The position numbers and the translations under genes are program-made. A DNA stretch of 64,000 nt from Candidatus Kuenenia stuttgartensis. GTDB taxonomy: Bacteria > Pseudomonadota > Alphaproteobacteria > SMXS01. Positions 34,059 to 43,814 of the stretch are shown here, one piece after another; position 1 is the stretch's first letter; each line of letters starts with the position of its first letter. The stretch lies in contig CALQFM020000008.1 in the NCBI GenBank assembly GCA_943329845.2, positions 20,007 through 84,006 of the forward strand, read 5' to 3'. Under the pieces are notes generated by a model. It made no database searches, was not told the DNA's origin, and saw only the letters and a list, made by a program, of their open reading frames with translations.

Positions 34059-34417
34059 CCTGGGGTGTCTCCCTTCAGGCCGCGAAAATGCCTCGTGGCC
34101 GTCTTGCGGGGTCACGGGGCGTTCTCCGGTCTTTTCTTAAAGGCCGTTAAGAGTACCGATTCGCCGGGAGTTACCAAAGCCCCAGATTTCCTTGGCTGCC
34201 ATGCGTCAGCCGTATCGGAACATGGGGCTGCAGGAGCTTCCGGCAATCCTGCGCCATTCAACCGGCGAAACCGCCGATTTATATCAGCATTACTTACCTT
34301 TTTTCCCAAGGCTCGGCAACCAGTTTATCTATCGGTCCGGGGCCTCGCGGGTTACACTCCGGGGCCCTGGAAATGGCGGTTTCAAGGCGGGAAACGGCGC
34401 GTATGGGAGAGGACGCG
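34059..34417. other. 359-base divergent intergenic region between gltB and a P450 gene
   Basis: No convincing gene is present; short frames here lack ribosome sites and family resemblance. Two features stand out. An inverted repeat TCTTAA-AGGCCG-TTAAGA lies at 34135-34152, about 77 bases before gltB, a possible operator. A locally AT-rich stretch lies near 34275-34310, which may hold promoter elements for either direction. No tRNA or riboswitch was recognised. Confidence 0.5.
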
Positions 34418-35692
34418 ATGACGGACCTGACGACCCTCAACCTCCTGGATCGGGACACGCTGGAATGCCCGTTTCCGGCCTACCGGGCACTGCGCGAGCA
34501 GGCCCCGGTCTACCGTATCCCGCAGACCGGCTACTTCATCGTCACCCGCTACGACCTGGTGATGGAGGCGGTGCGCAATACCGAAGTGTTCTCCAGCCAG
34601 ATCAACCAGGGCGCCTCGGGCAGCATGGGCGCCTATCCCGAGGTGGTCGAACTGTACGAGCGGGAGGGCGTGCCGTTCGCCAGCACGCTCATCTCGGCCG
34701 ATCCGCCGGTGCACACCCGCTACCGCAACCTGGTCAACCGCGCGTTCACCGCCGGACGCGTGCGCGGCATGCAGGGATACATCCAGCAGATCGTCGACGA
34801 GCTGATCGACGATTTCATCGACAGGGGCGAGGTCGAGTTCGTCGCCGAGTTCGCCATCAAGCTGCCGATCTACATCATCGCCGACCAGCTCGGCGTGCCG
34901 CGCCGCGACATGCAGAAGTTCAAGGACTGGTCGGACGCGTCGATCCCCATCGGCCTCGACATCGGTGCCGACGCCGAGCTGGCGCGGATGAAACTGGTGA
35001 TCGAGTTCCAGCGCTATTTCCTCGAGCGCATCGAGGAACGCCGCAGGGAACCTCAGGACGACATCCTCAGCGACCTGGTCAACGCCCGGCTGGAGGAGGA
35101 GGGCAATCCTGATGGCCGGCCGCTCAACGGCTCCGAGCTGCTGTCGATCATCCAGCAGCTGCTGGTGGCCGGCAACGAGACCACCACCAACGCGTTCGCC
35201 GCCGGCATGGTGCTGCTGCTCGACAATCCCGACCAGCTCGCCCAGCTCAAGTCTGGCGACGACAAGCTGATGCGCACCTTCTGCGAGGAAGTGCTGCGCC
35301 TGGAATCGCCGGTGGCCGGCCTGTTCCGGGTGACCACGCGCGACACGGTGCTGGGCGGCCACGAGATTCCCGCCGGCTCGCTGGTCAATCTGCGCTGGGC
35401 CGCCGCAAACCGGGACGAGAAGGTTTTCACGGATCCCGACGCGCTCGACGTCTGCCGCCGCAACGCCGGCGCCCAGATCGCCTTCGGCGTCGGCGTCCAC
35501 TTCTGCGTCGGCGCCATGCTGGCGCGCGAGGAGATGTTCCTCGGCTTTCGCACCCTGCTGCGCCGGCTCGCCAACATCCGCCTCGTCGATGGCCAGGAAC
35601 CGCTGGAGCACCACGCCAACTTCATCCTGCGCGGCCTGAAGCAGTTGCGGCTGGCGTTCGACCGGGCGGAGGTCTCGCGGGCCGCCGAATGA
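34418..35692 (+). CDS. Cytochrome P450
   Basis: This 424-residue soluble P450 has the haem-ligand motif FGVGVHFCVGAMLARE, the I-helix oxygen-activation motif VAGNETTTNA and the K-helix ExxR in EEVLRLE. No membrane anchor is visible, so it is a cytoplasmic class I type needing ferredoxin and reductase encoded elsewhere. ATG 34418 is preceded by GAGAGG; in-frame ATGs at 34403 and 34373 are less well placed. Its stop overlaps the next start by 4 bases. Substrate cannot be inferred. Confidence 0.93.
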   Translation: MTDLTTLNLLDRDTLECPFPAYRALREQAPVYRIPQTGYFIVTRYDLVMEAVRNTEVFSSQINQGASGSMGAYPEVVELYEREGVPFASTLISADPPVHTRYRNLVNRAFTAGRVRGMQGYIQQIVDELIDDFIDRGEVEFVAEFAIKLPIYIIADQLGVPRRDMQKFKDWSDASIPIGLDIGADAELARMKLVIEFQRYFLERIEERRREPQDDILSDLVNARLEEEGNPDGRPLNGSELLSIIQQLLVAGNETTTNAFAAGMVLLLDNPDQLAQLKSGDDKLMRTFCEEVLRLESPVAGLFRVTTRDTVLGGHEIPAGSLVNLRWAAANRDEKVFTDPDALDVCRRNAGAQIAFGVGVHFCVGAMLAREEMFLGFRTLLRRLANIRLVDGQEPLEHHANFILRGLKQLRLAFDRAEVSRAAE

Positions 35693-36513
35693 CCGGGATC
35701 GAGGAGAACGAGGCACGGCTGCGCGAGATCGGAGCGGCGGACGGCGACACGATGCCGCTCGCCGAGGCCGCGCTGCTGCTCGCCGCCCTCGACCATCCCG
35801 GCCGGGAGGTCGGGCCCTATCTGCGCCACCTGGATGACCTGGCCGCCAGCCTGCTGAACCGACGGATCCCGGGTGCCGCCGACCGGAGCGACGCGCTGTC
35901 GACGGTGATCCATATCGAGCACGGCTATGGCGGCGACCGCGAGACCTATGACGACATGGTCAACGCCAACCTGATGTCGGTGATCGACCGCAGGAAAGGC
36001 CTGCCCGTGGCGCTTGCCATCCTCTACATCGAGACCGCGCGCCGCGCCGGCTGGCAGGCCTGGGGCCTGGATTTCCCCGGCCACTTCGTGCTGCGCCTCG
36101 ACGGCGAATCCGACCGGGTGATCATCGACCCGTTCCACGCCGGCGTCACCGTCGAGCCGCCGGCCCTGCGCCAGATGCTGAAGACCTATGTGGGCCCCGA
36201 CGCCGAGCTCGAGCCGAAATACTACGAGCCCATGCCCGACCGCGCGGTGCTGCTGCGCCTGCTGAACAACATCCGCGGCCGCGCCCTGCAGGGCGGCAAC
36301 AATGCCCGCGGCCTGCAGATCATGCAGCGCATGCTGCTGATCGCCCCGGCGGATGCAAGGCTCTGGCTGGAAAGCGCCGCCATCCAGGCCAAGTCAGGCC
36401 AGCTGAAGGGCGCGCGGGAAGCGGTGGAGACGTGCCTCGGTTTGAAGCCCGAGACGGCGATCACACAGCAGGCACAGAAGCTGATGGAAACGCTGCGTCG
36501 CGATCTGAACTGA
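35689..36513 (+). CDS. SirB1-like transglutaminase-fold protein with C-terminal TPR
   Basis: This 274-residue protein has the SirB1 signature RRKGLPVALAILYIETARRAGW followed by GLDFPGHFVLR, shown here as two parts of one conserved core, then DPFHAG. The C-terminal 90 residues read as a tetratricopeptide repeat (NNARGLQIMQRMLLIAPADA, GAREAVETCLGLKPE). Members are called SirB1 or transglutaminase-family proteins; enzyme activity is unproven and the usual transglutaminase cysteine is not evident. Translation is coupled to the P450 by an ATGA overlap. Confidence 0.85.
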   Translation: MTGIEENEARLREIGAADGDTMPLAEAALLLAALDHPGREVGPYLRHLDDLAASLLNRRIPGAADRSDALSTVIHIEHGYGGDRETYDDMVNANLMSVIDRRKGLPVALAILYIETARRAGWQAWGLDFPGHFVLRLDGESDRVIIDPFHAGVTVEPPALRQMLKTYVGPDAELEPKYYEPMPDRAVLLRLLNNIRGRALQGGNNARGLQIMQRMLLIAPADARLWLESAAIQAKSGQLKGAREAVETCLGLKPETAITQQAQKLMETLRRDLN

Positions 36514-36730
36514 TCAGCCTGCTGGTTTCTCGCTCCCGGTATGCAGTCCGGGCCCGGGTTCGACCCGAGTCGTCGATTTTTCATCCAGCGAGATCTTGAA
36601 TCTCCGCTTTGGCACCCGAAGTAGGGTTTAACCCCTGGTCCGGGCCCCTCTGGCGGGATGCTGTCGGCGCTCCCGCGATGTCGGACCACTACCCGATATC
36701 GCAAGCCGGCAGATGCAAGGGAGGCCCCTC

Positions 36731-37729
36731 TTGGACCTAGAATTCCTGATTGTCGACTGGCTCGGCAAGCCGCTCTGGATGTGGCTGGCCTTCGTGGGCA
36801 TCGTCATCAGCCTGCTCACGCTCGACCTCGGCGTCCTCCACCGGAACAACCGTGAAATCGGCGTGCGCGAAAGCCTGGTCATGTCAGCCGGCTATATCGG
36901 CCTTGGCCTCGCTTTCGGCGGCTGGGTCTGGTGGTATCTGGGCGCCGAACCCGGCATGAACTACCTCACCGGGTTTCTGGTCGAGAAGACCTTGGCGATG
37001 GACAACGTGTTCGTCATCGCCATGATCTTCAGCTTCTTCGCGATCCCCCGCGCCTATCAGCACCGGGTGCTGTTCTGGGGCATTCTGGGCGTGATCGTGC
37101 TGCGGGCGATCATGATCGGGTTTGGCGCGGCGATCGTCTCGGAGTTCTCCTGGGTCCTTTACGTGTTCGCCGCCTTCCTGGTCCTGACCGGCATCAAGAT
37201 GCTGGCGTTCGAGGAGAAGCCCCGCTCGATAGCCGACAATCCCCTGCTGAAGATGTTCCGGAGGCGGTTCAACGTCACCGACGAACTGCACGGCCAGCGA
37301 TTTCTCGTCAAGCTGCCGCAGCCGGCGACCGGCAAGCTGGTCTGGTTCGCCACGCCGCTGTTCATGGCGCTGGTTCTGATCGAGATCGCGGACGTCATCT
37401 TCGCCGTGGATTCGGTGCCGGCGATCTTCGCCATCACCACGGATCCGTTCATCGTCTACACCTCCAACATCTTCGCCATTCTGGGCCTGCGCGCCTTGTA
37501 CTTCGCCCTGGCGGCGATCGTTGACCGGTTCCACTACCTCAAGACCGCCCTGGCGGTGTTGCTGATCTTCATCGGCGGAAAGGTGTTCGTCGCCGATCTG
37601 GCCGGACTCGAGAAGTTCCCGCCGACCCTATCCCTGGTCATCACCCTCGCGATCCTCGCGGCGGGCGTCGCCTATTCGCTGTGGCGCACGCGCAAACCGG
37701 CCGCCGGCACCCTGCCGGGACGGCCGTGA
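36731..37729 (+). CDS. TerC/Alx family membrane protein
   Basis: The 332-residue protein has about nine membrane segments and the TerC hallmarks: acidic TLDLGVLHR, EKTLAMDNVFVIA and FAVDSVPAIFAIT. TerC/Alx proteins are linked to manganese export during metalation of secreted proteins and to tellurite resistance. TTG 36731 is the likely start: AAGGGAGG (36717-36724) sits 6 bases before it, whereas ATG 36713 would place the ribosome site inside the gene. A terB-like gene follows after 137 bases. I looked for a yybP-ykoY manganese riboswitch in the leader and did not find a convincing one. Confidence 0.9.
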   Translation: MDLEFLIVDWLGKPLWMWLAFVGIVISLLTLDLGVLHRNNREIGVRESLVMSAGYIGLGLAFGGWVWWYLGAEPGMNYLTGFLVEKTLAMDNVFVIAMIFSFFAIPRAYQHRVLFWGILGVIVLRAIMIGFGAAIVSEFSWVLYVFAAFLVLTGIKMLAFEEKPRSIADNPLLKMFRRRFNVTDELHGQRFLVKLPQPATGKLVWFATPLFMALVLIEIADVIFAVDSVPAIFAITTDPFIVYTSNIFAILGLRALYFALAAIVDRFHYLKTALAVLLIFIGGKVFVADLAGLEKFPPTLSLVITLAILAAGVAYSLWRTRKPAAGTLPGRP

Positions 37730-37866
37730 GGGACAAGACCACGGCTCAGCAGGTTGTGGCTGTCGGCGCGGCCGCCCAACCGGCAGGCGGCGGCCGTTTA
37801 CCGGCAGACAGCGAGCGAAAGACATCGCGGGGCGATGGAGCCCCGAACAAGCAGAAAGGACTGAAC

Positions 37867-38334
37867 ATGCCGTATCGACGTTCACTCGAAAGATTCTCGA
37901 ACAGGACCTGGGAAGAGTTCAATGACGAGGTTCACAGGGCACGCAGCGAGCACCTCATGGAAGGGATCATCGCCGGCTGTGCCATCGTGGCCTATGCCGA
38001 TGGATGGGTCACCCAGGACGAGCGCAGCCGCATGCTCGCACTGATCCGCGGTTTCGAACCCATCGCCATATTCGGCCTCGATGACGTGCTGGCGACATTC
38101 GAAGCACTCAGTGACCGCTTCGTCAGCGACCATGACCGGGCCGAGCGCGAATCCCTCGAGGCGGTAGCCAAGCTGCGGGGCGCCCAGCGCTACCCGGCGC
38201 TCCTGGTGGAGACGTGCTGCGCGATCGCGGCCGCCGACGGCGGATTCGACGCCGAGGAGCGCGCTGCGGCGATCCGGATCTGCGGCGTACTCGGACTCGA
38301 CCCCGCGGACTTCAACATCGCGGACGCACCATGA
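37867..38334 (+). CDS. TerB family tellurite-resistance-like protein
   Basis: This 155-residue helical protein has two TerB-like halves with paired acidic motifs (IVAYADGWVTQDERSRML and AIAAADGGFDAEERAAAI), the pattern of metal-binding TerB domains. AAAGGA lies 7 bases before ATG 37867; the longer open frame upstream is not needed. With the adjacent terC it suggests a metal or membrane-stress unit rather than a full ter operon, because terD/terE are absent from the window. Confidence 0.85.
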   Translation: MPYRRSLERFSNRTWEEFNDEVHRARSEHLMEGIIAGCAIVAYADGWVTQDERSRMLALIRGFEPIAIFGLDDVLATFEALSDRFVSDHDRAERESLEAVAKLRGAQRYPALLVETCCAIAAADGGFDAEERAAAIRICGVLGLDPADFNIADAP

Positions 38335-38468
38335 CCCGGACCATCGGTCCAACCAAGGCCGCCATCAGGTGCGCCATCGCCAGCATTCTCGCCTGAACGG
38401 TCACGGAACCAACCCGCTATCCGCGTCATTCACCGCTCGCTACACTGCGGGGCAAGGGTGGGTTTGGC

Positions 38469-40986
38469 GTGAGCGGGACGCAGCAGGGATCGGACGGCAT
38501 GGCCGCGCTCATCGGTGCCTACGACTGGGCGCGGACGCCGCTCGGCGCGCCGGAAAGTTGGCCGGCGCCGCTGAAGACCATGGCCGGGCTGATGCACGAG
38601 TCGCGCCAGCCCATGTTCATGGCCTGGGGGCCGGCACGCATCTGGCTGTATAACGACGCATTCGCGCCGATCCTGGGGCGCAAGCATCCCGACGCCCTCG
38701 GTCAGCCGAGCGCGCTGCTATGGAGCCAGGCGTGGGCGGATCTGGGGCCGCTGTTCGACCGGGTGTTCGCCGGCGAGGCCGTCCATATGAAGGACATCAA
38801 CCTGCGGCTCGACCGGCAGGGCCGGCTCGAGGAAGCGCATTTCTCGTTCTCCTACACGCCAGTGCGGGGCGAGGATGGCGCCGTGGCCGGGCGGTTCGGG
38901 GTCTGCGTCGAGACCACGTCGCAGGTCGTCGCCGAGCGCCGCCGCAAGCTGCTCGAGCTCACCGACCGGTTCCGCGACAAGGACGACCTGGCCGAGCTCT
39001 CCTATGCGGCCGGCGAAATCCTGGGGCAGGCGCTGGGCGTGGACCGCGCCGGCTACGGCACCGTCCCCGGTCGCGGAGACCATCACCATCGAGCGCGACT
39101 GGAACGCGCCGGGCATCTCCAGCCTGGCCGGTGTGCTGCATTTCCGCGACTACGGCTCCTATATCGAGGACCTGAAGCGCGGCGACACGGTGGTGTTCGC
39201 CGACGCCGAGACCGACCCGCGCACCGCCGCCACCGCCGCCGCGCTCAAGGCCATCAGCGCCCAGTCGGTCGTCAACATGCCGGTTACCGAGCATGGCGGC
39301 CTGGTGGCGCTGCTCTATCTCAATCATTCCACCGCCCGGGAATGGACCGAGGACGAGCTGGCGCTGATCCGGGACGTGGCCGACCGTACCCGCACGGTGA
39401 TCGAGCGCCGCCGCGCCGAGCAGGAGCTGCGCGCGCTGGCCGCATCGCTGGAGCATCAGGTGGAGGAACGCACCGCCGAGCGGGACCGGGCATGGCGGAA
39501 CTCGCGCGGCCTGCTGGTGATTGTCGGTATGGACGGCGTCCTGCGCGCCGCCAACCCGGCCTGGAAGGCCATATTGGGCTATGATCCGGCCGAAATCCCC
39601 GGCCGCCCTTACCACGACCTTGCCTGGCGCGACGACTTGCCCGACGTGGACGCGGCGTTCGCCGCCGCATCGGACGGCCAGCATGCGGCCTTCGACATCA
39701 GGCTGCGCCACGCCGACGGTACGCCGCGCTGGATCTCGTGGCAGACCGCGCTCGAGGGCGACCTCATCTATTGCCATGGCCGCGACGTCACGCTCGAGAA
39801 GGAACAGGCCGAGGCGTTGCGCCTGGCCGAGGAGCAGCTTCGGCAGGCGCAGAAGATGGAGGCGGTGGGCCAACTTACCGGTGGTCTCGCCCACGACTTC
39901 AACAATCTGCTGACCGGCATCTCCGGCAGCCTGGAGTTGCTGGGCACCCGCGTCGCCCAGGGCCGCTTCGGCGAGATCGAACGCTACGTGGCCGCCGCCC
40001 AGGGTTCGGCGAAGCGGGCGGCGGCGCTCACCCACCGGCTGCTGGCGTTCTCGCGCCGCCAGACGCTCGATCCCCGCGCGCTCAACGTCAACCGGCTGAT
40101 CGCCGGGATGGAGGAACTGGTCCGCCGAACCGTGGGACCCGAGATCGCGGTGGAGGTGGTGTGCGCGGGCGGCCTGTGGACCACCTTCGCCGATACCAAC
40201 CAGCTCGAGAACGCGCTGCTCAATCTGTGTATCAACGCGCGCGACGCCATGCCGGAAGGCGGCCGGCTGACCATCGAGACCGCCAACCGCTGGCTCGATG
40301 CCCGCGCCGCCCGCGAGCGCGACCTCCCGCCGGGCCAGTACGTCTCGCTCTGCGTGAGCGACACCGGCACCGGCATGACGCCCGAGGTGATCGCCCGGGC
40401 CTTCGACCCGTTCTACACCACCAAGCCGCTTGGCGCGGGCACCGGGCTGGGCCTTTCGATGATCTATGGCTTCGCCCGCCAGTCCGGGGGTCAGGCGCGG
40501 ATCTATTCGGAGGTAGGCCACGGCTCCATGGTCTGCATCTACCTGCCCCGCCACATGGGCGAGGCGATGCCCGACGACTCCGGCGATCCCGAGGCGCACG
40601 CCCTCCCCGCCGGCGACGGCGAGACCGTTCTTGTCGTCGACGACGAGCCGACGGTGCGCATGCTGGTGATCGAGGTGCTGGAGGAGCTCGGCTACCGTTC
40701 GCTGGAGGCGATCGACGGCGCCACGGCGCTGAAGGTTCTGGACTCCGATGCCCGGATCGACCTGCTGGTCACCGACGTGGGCCTGCCGGGCGGCATGAAT
40801 GGCCGGCAGGTCGCCGACATGGGCCGTCATCTGCGCCCGGGGCTCAAGGTGCTGTTCATCACCGGCTATGCCGAAAATGCCGCCATCGGCAACGGCCATC
40901 TGGATCCGGGCATGGAAGTGCTCACCAAGCCGTTCGCCATGGACGACCTGGCCGCGCGCATCAGGGAGCTGGTTGCCCGGACATAA
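38469..40986 (+). pseudogene. Hybrid sensor histidine kinase (PAS-GAF-PAS-HisKA-HATPase-REC), frameshifted
   Basis: Reading in one frame from GTG 38469 gives a PAS-like domain (AYDWARTPLGAPESWP) and the start of a GAF domain, to GYGTV. The homologous continuation VAETITIERDW is in the next frame. Removing one C from the run at 39065-39068 restores one protein of about 838 residues. After the shift come the rest of the GAF, a second PAS, the HisKA box [11 protein letters not shown] with the phosphoacceptor histidine, the ATPase (NARDAMPEGG, GTGLGLSMIYGF), and a C-terminal receiver (VVDDEPTVR, LVTDVGLPGG, LTKPF). As written the kinase parts lack a start. It may be a true mutation, a phase-variable tract or a base-call error. 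Confidence 0.85.
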
Positions 40987-41023
40987 TCCGCCGCGGACGC
41001 TGCTTGTACTGGGAGGTAGGGCT

Positions 41024-41506
41024 TTGGACGACGGTTCATCGGTGTCGGATCATCCAATCCTGCTGCTCATTCCCGTCGGCATGCTGGTGGTCTTTGTGCT
41101 GATCTGGCTGCTGGTCACCGCTGCACTGGCGCTCGCGTCGGGCTGGTTCCGGCTCGCCAAGGCCTATCCGGACCGGGCGGAAGAGCCGATGCTGCATCTG
41201 CAGGCGCAGTCCGGCCTGATGGGGCCGGGCATCAACCTGCGCGGCGTGCTGCAGCTGAGCGTGTGCCCGTCCGGCCTGCGGCTGGGCATCGCCCGGATAC
41301 TGGGGCCGTTCAGCCACGATTTCCTGGTGCCGTGGGGCGACATCTCGGTCAGCCGCCGCAAGGCGCTGGTCTGGCACCTCGCCCGGCTTCAGTTTGGCAC
41401 GCCGCAGATCGGCGTGCTCACGCTGCGCGCCAGCATCGCCGACAGACTTGCGCAGGCGGCCGGAGACCGATGGCCTGAGAGCGTCCCGCCTCAGCCGGAA
41501 ACATAG
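41024..41506 (+). CDS. Hypothetical membrane protein
   Basis: This 160-residue protein has one N-terminal membrane segment (LLIPVGMLVVFVLIWLLVT) and a cytoplasmic or periplasmic domain with PFSHDFLVPWGDISVSRRKA. TTG 41024 is the best start: GGGAGG at 41011-41016 lies 7 bases upstream. A GTG at 41042 is an alternative. I recognise no named family. It sits between the frameshifted kinase and the Nudix-DUF47 gene, 149 bases from the latter. Confidence 0.6.
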   Translation: MDDGSSVSDHPILLLIPVGMLVVFVLIWLLVTAALALASGWFRLAKAYPDRAEEPMLHLQAQSGLMGPGINLRGVLQLSVCPSGLRLGIARILGPFSHDFLVPWGDISVSRRKALVWHLARLQFGTPQIGVLTLRASIADRLAQAAGDRWPESVPPQPET

Positions 41507-41655
41507 CGCCAGGCAGCGGTCCACGAGCGTCGAAAGACGGACCAGGATACCGGAACATACGGGAACACCAAGCGTTTCGGGTGCGGCGCTGGCTGGCAGC
41601 GGCGTTCCGTGCAATCATGTCGAAACGCATTTGACGTACCGCGCCGCTGGCGTTA

Positions 41656-42810
41656 GTGCAGTCATCGTGCCGTTATTGGGGGGTTGCGATTCAGCAGATC
41701 GCCGCATTGCCGTACAGGGCCACATCGGCCGCGCTCGACGCGCCCGTGAGCGTGCTCTTGGTCACGTCCATGGAGACGAAGCGATGGGTGCTGCCCAAGG
41801 GCAACCTGGTGAAGGGCCTGTCCGCCCATGCCTCGGCCGCGCACGAGGCCGAGGAGGAAGCGGGCGTGCTGGGCGCCGCGTGCCCGACATCGATCGGCTC
41901 CTACCGTTATCGCAAGCGGCGCAGCAACGGCGCCTCGCTGATGGTCGACGTGGACGTGTTTCCCATCGCCGTCACCAACGAGCTGGATGAGTGGAAGGAG
42001 CAGGACCGCCGCGAGCGCCGCTGGTTCTCGCTGGTCGAAGCCGCCGACGCCGTGGACGAACCCGACCTGAAGGGCATCATCCGCAGCTTCAGGGCAAGCG
42101 AAGTCAACCGCGCCATCAAAGCCGGGCGCCGGGCCAGCGTCAGGGACGTGGGAAGAGGATTCCGGATGTTCCACTGGTTCCAGGCGCTGCTGCCGCGCCA
42201 GGGGAACTTTTTCGCGCTGTTCGAAGCGCATGCCCGTACGCTCACCGCCGGCAGCGACGCGCTGGTCCGGCTGCTGCAGGGCGGCCCGGGCATGCCGGAC
42301 CACATCCGCGAGATCAACGAGCGCGAGCATGAGGCCGACGACATCATCCGCGAGGTGATGCAGACGGTGCGCCGCACCTTCCTGACCCCGTTCGACCGCA
42401 GCGCCATCATCAGCCTGATCAGTTCCATGGACGACGCCATCGACCAGATGCAGCAGACCGCCCAGGCGATCAGCCTCTACGAGGTTAAGGAATTCGATCA
42501 GGAAATGAAGGACATCGCCGCGATCATCGTCGATGCCTCGGGGCTGATTTCCGAGGCGCTGCCGCTGCTGCGCGACATCGGCGACAACGGTGTGCGGCTG
42601 CATGAGCTGACCGAGCGGCTGGTGAAGATCGAAGGCCAGTCCGACGAGATCTACGCTGCCGGCCTGAAGGCGTCGTTCAAGACCCACGGCCAGACCAACA
42701 CGCTGCGCTTTATCGTGGCGCGCGAGATCTACAGCCACCTGGAGCGCGTGGTCGACCGGTTCGAGGATGTGGCGAACGAGATCGACGGACTCGTGATCGA
42801 TCACGCCTGA
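41656..42810 (+). CDS. Nudix hydrolase domain fused in frame to a DUF47 (PhoU-like) domain
   Basis: Residues 1 to about 160 resemble the small alphaproteobacterial Nudix proteins (QQIAALPYR, RWVLPKGN, then SAHASAAHEAEEEAGV). The Nudix box is weakened: the first Glu position is Ala and the Arg is His, but EAEEE is kept. Residues 171 to the end are a complete DUF47 protein beginning MFHWFQALLPRQGNFFALFE. DUF47 normally starts at that methionine; here ATG 42166 has its own GGAAGAGGA 6 bases upstream, so DUF47 may also be made alone. No stop separates the two. The Nudix start is uncertain. The stop overlaps the pit start, and DUF47 proteins regulate Pit transporters. Confidence 0.8.
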   Translation: MQSSCRYWGVAIQQIAALPYRATSAALDAPVSVLLVTSMETKRWVLPKGNLVKGLSAHASAAHEAEEEAGVLGAACPTSIGSYRYRKRRSNGASLMVDVDVFPIAVTNELDEWKEQDRRERRWFSLVEAADAVDEPDLKGIIRSFRASEVNRAIKAGRRASVRDVGRGFRMFHWFQALLPRQGNFFALFEAHARTLTAGSDALVRLLQGGPGMPDHIREINEREHEADDIIREVMQTVRRTFLTPFDRSAIISLISSMDDAIDQMQQTAQAISLYEVKEFDQEMKDIAAIIVDASGLISEALPLLRDIGDNGVRLHELTERLVKIEGQSDEIYAAGLKASFKTHGQTNTLRFIVAREIYSHLERVVDRFEDVANEIDGLVIDHA

Positions 42811-43814
42811 TGACCACCACGATCATCGCCATGCCGTTCCTGGTCGGGCTGATCGCGCTGGCGCTGGCGTTCGACTTCCTCAACGGCCTGCATGACGCGG
42901 CCAATTCCATCGCCACCGTGGTGTCGACGCGGCTGCTGTCCCCGGTTCAGGCGGTGGTGTTCGCGGCTTTCTTCAACTTCGCGGCCTATTTCATCTTCGG
43001 CCTGAAGGTGGCCGAGACCATCGGCAAGGGGATCATCGACAAGGACATCGTCGATCCGCAGGTGATCTTCGGCGCGCTGGTCGGTGCCATGTTCTGGAAC
43101 GTGGTGACGTGGTGGCGCGGCACCCCGTCGTCCTCGAGCCACGCGCTGATCGGCGGGTTGGTCGGCGCCGGCGTGGCGCGGGCCGGGCTCGACGGCATCG
43201 TCTGGCCCGGCGTGATCAAGACCGCCTCGGCCATCCTGCTGTCGCCCATGATGGGTCTGGTCCTGTCCATGTTTTTGATCCTGGCGACGTCCTGGCTGTT
43301 CATGCGTGCCACCGCGCGGTCAGCAGAGGGCATGTTCCGCAAGCTGCATCTGGTGTCCTCGGCTGCCTACTCGGTCGGGCACGGCGCCAACGATGCCCAG
43401 AAGACCATGGGCATCATCACCGTGCTGCTCTATTCGCAGGGCATGCTGCAGGGCGAGTTCCACGTGCCCCACTGGGTGGTGCTGAGCAGCTACGTGGCGA
43501 TCTCGCTGGGTACCCTGTCGGGCGGCTGGCAGATCATCCGGACCATGGGTACGCGCATCACCAGACTGTCGCATCACCAGGGTTTCTGCGCCTCGGCCGG
43601 CGGCTCGGTCATGCTGTTCGCCGCCGCGGCCCTCGGCATCCCGGTGTCGACGACCCACACCATCACCGGCTGCGTCGTCGGCGTCGGCGCGGCGCGGCGC
43701 GCGTCGGCGGTGCGTTGGGGCGTGGCCGGCCGCATCGTCGTCGCCTGGCTGGTCACGATCCCCGCCTCGGCGGCCGTCGGCGCGTCGTTCTACATGCTGA
43801 CGAGACTGTTCTAG
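42810..43814 (+). CDS. pit: PiT family inorganic phosphate transporter
   Basis: This 334-residue membrane protein has the duplicated PiT motifs DFLNGLHDAANSIATVV near the N-terminus and HGANDAQKTMGII in the second half, plus VSTTHTITGCVVGVG. It imports metal-phosphate with protons or sodium. The ATG shares one base with the DUF47 stop (TGATG), a classic DUF47-pit pair. About nine membrane segments are apparent. Its 3' end overlaps the convergent regulator gene by 4 bases. Confidence 0.93.
   Translation: MTTTIIAMPFLVGLIALALAFDFLNGLHDAANSIATVVSTRLLSPVQAVVFAAFFNFAAYFIFGLKVAETIGKGIIDKDIVDPQVIFGALVGAMFWNVVTWWRGTPSSSSHALIGGLVGAGVARAGLDGIVWPGVIKTASAILLSPMMGLVLSMFLILATSWLFMRATARSAEGMFRKLHLVSSAAYSVGHGANDAQKTMGIITVLLYSQGMLQGEFHVPHWVVLSSYVAISLGTLSGGWQIIRTMGTRITRLSHHQGFCASAGGSVMLFAAAALGIPVSTTHTITGCVVGVGAARRASAVRWGVAGRIVVAWLVTIPASAAVGASFYMLTRLF

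Noticed and set aside
34112..34309. 65-codon minus-strand frame before gltB
   Set aside because: Starts with an unsupported TTG, lacks a Shine-Dalgarno and resembles nothing known; treated as intergenic.
36514..36730. Possible tRNA T-arm (CGGGTTCGACCCG) or manganese riboswitch in the terC leader
   Set aside because: The flanking bases do not form a tRNA T-stem, acceptor or anticodon arm, and the conserved yybP-ykoY segments are not recognisable.
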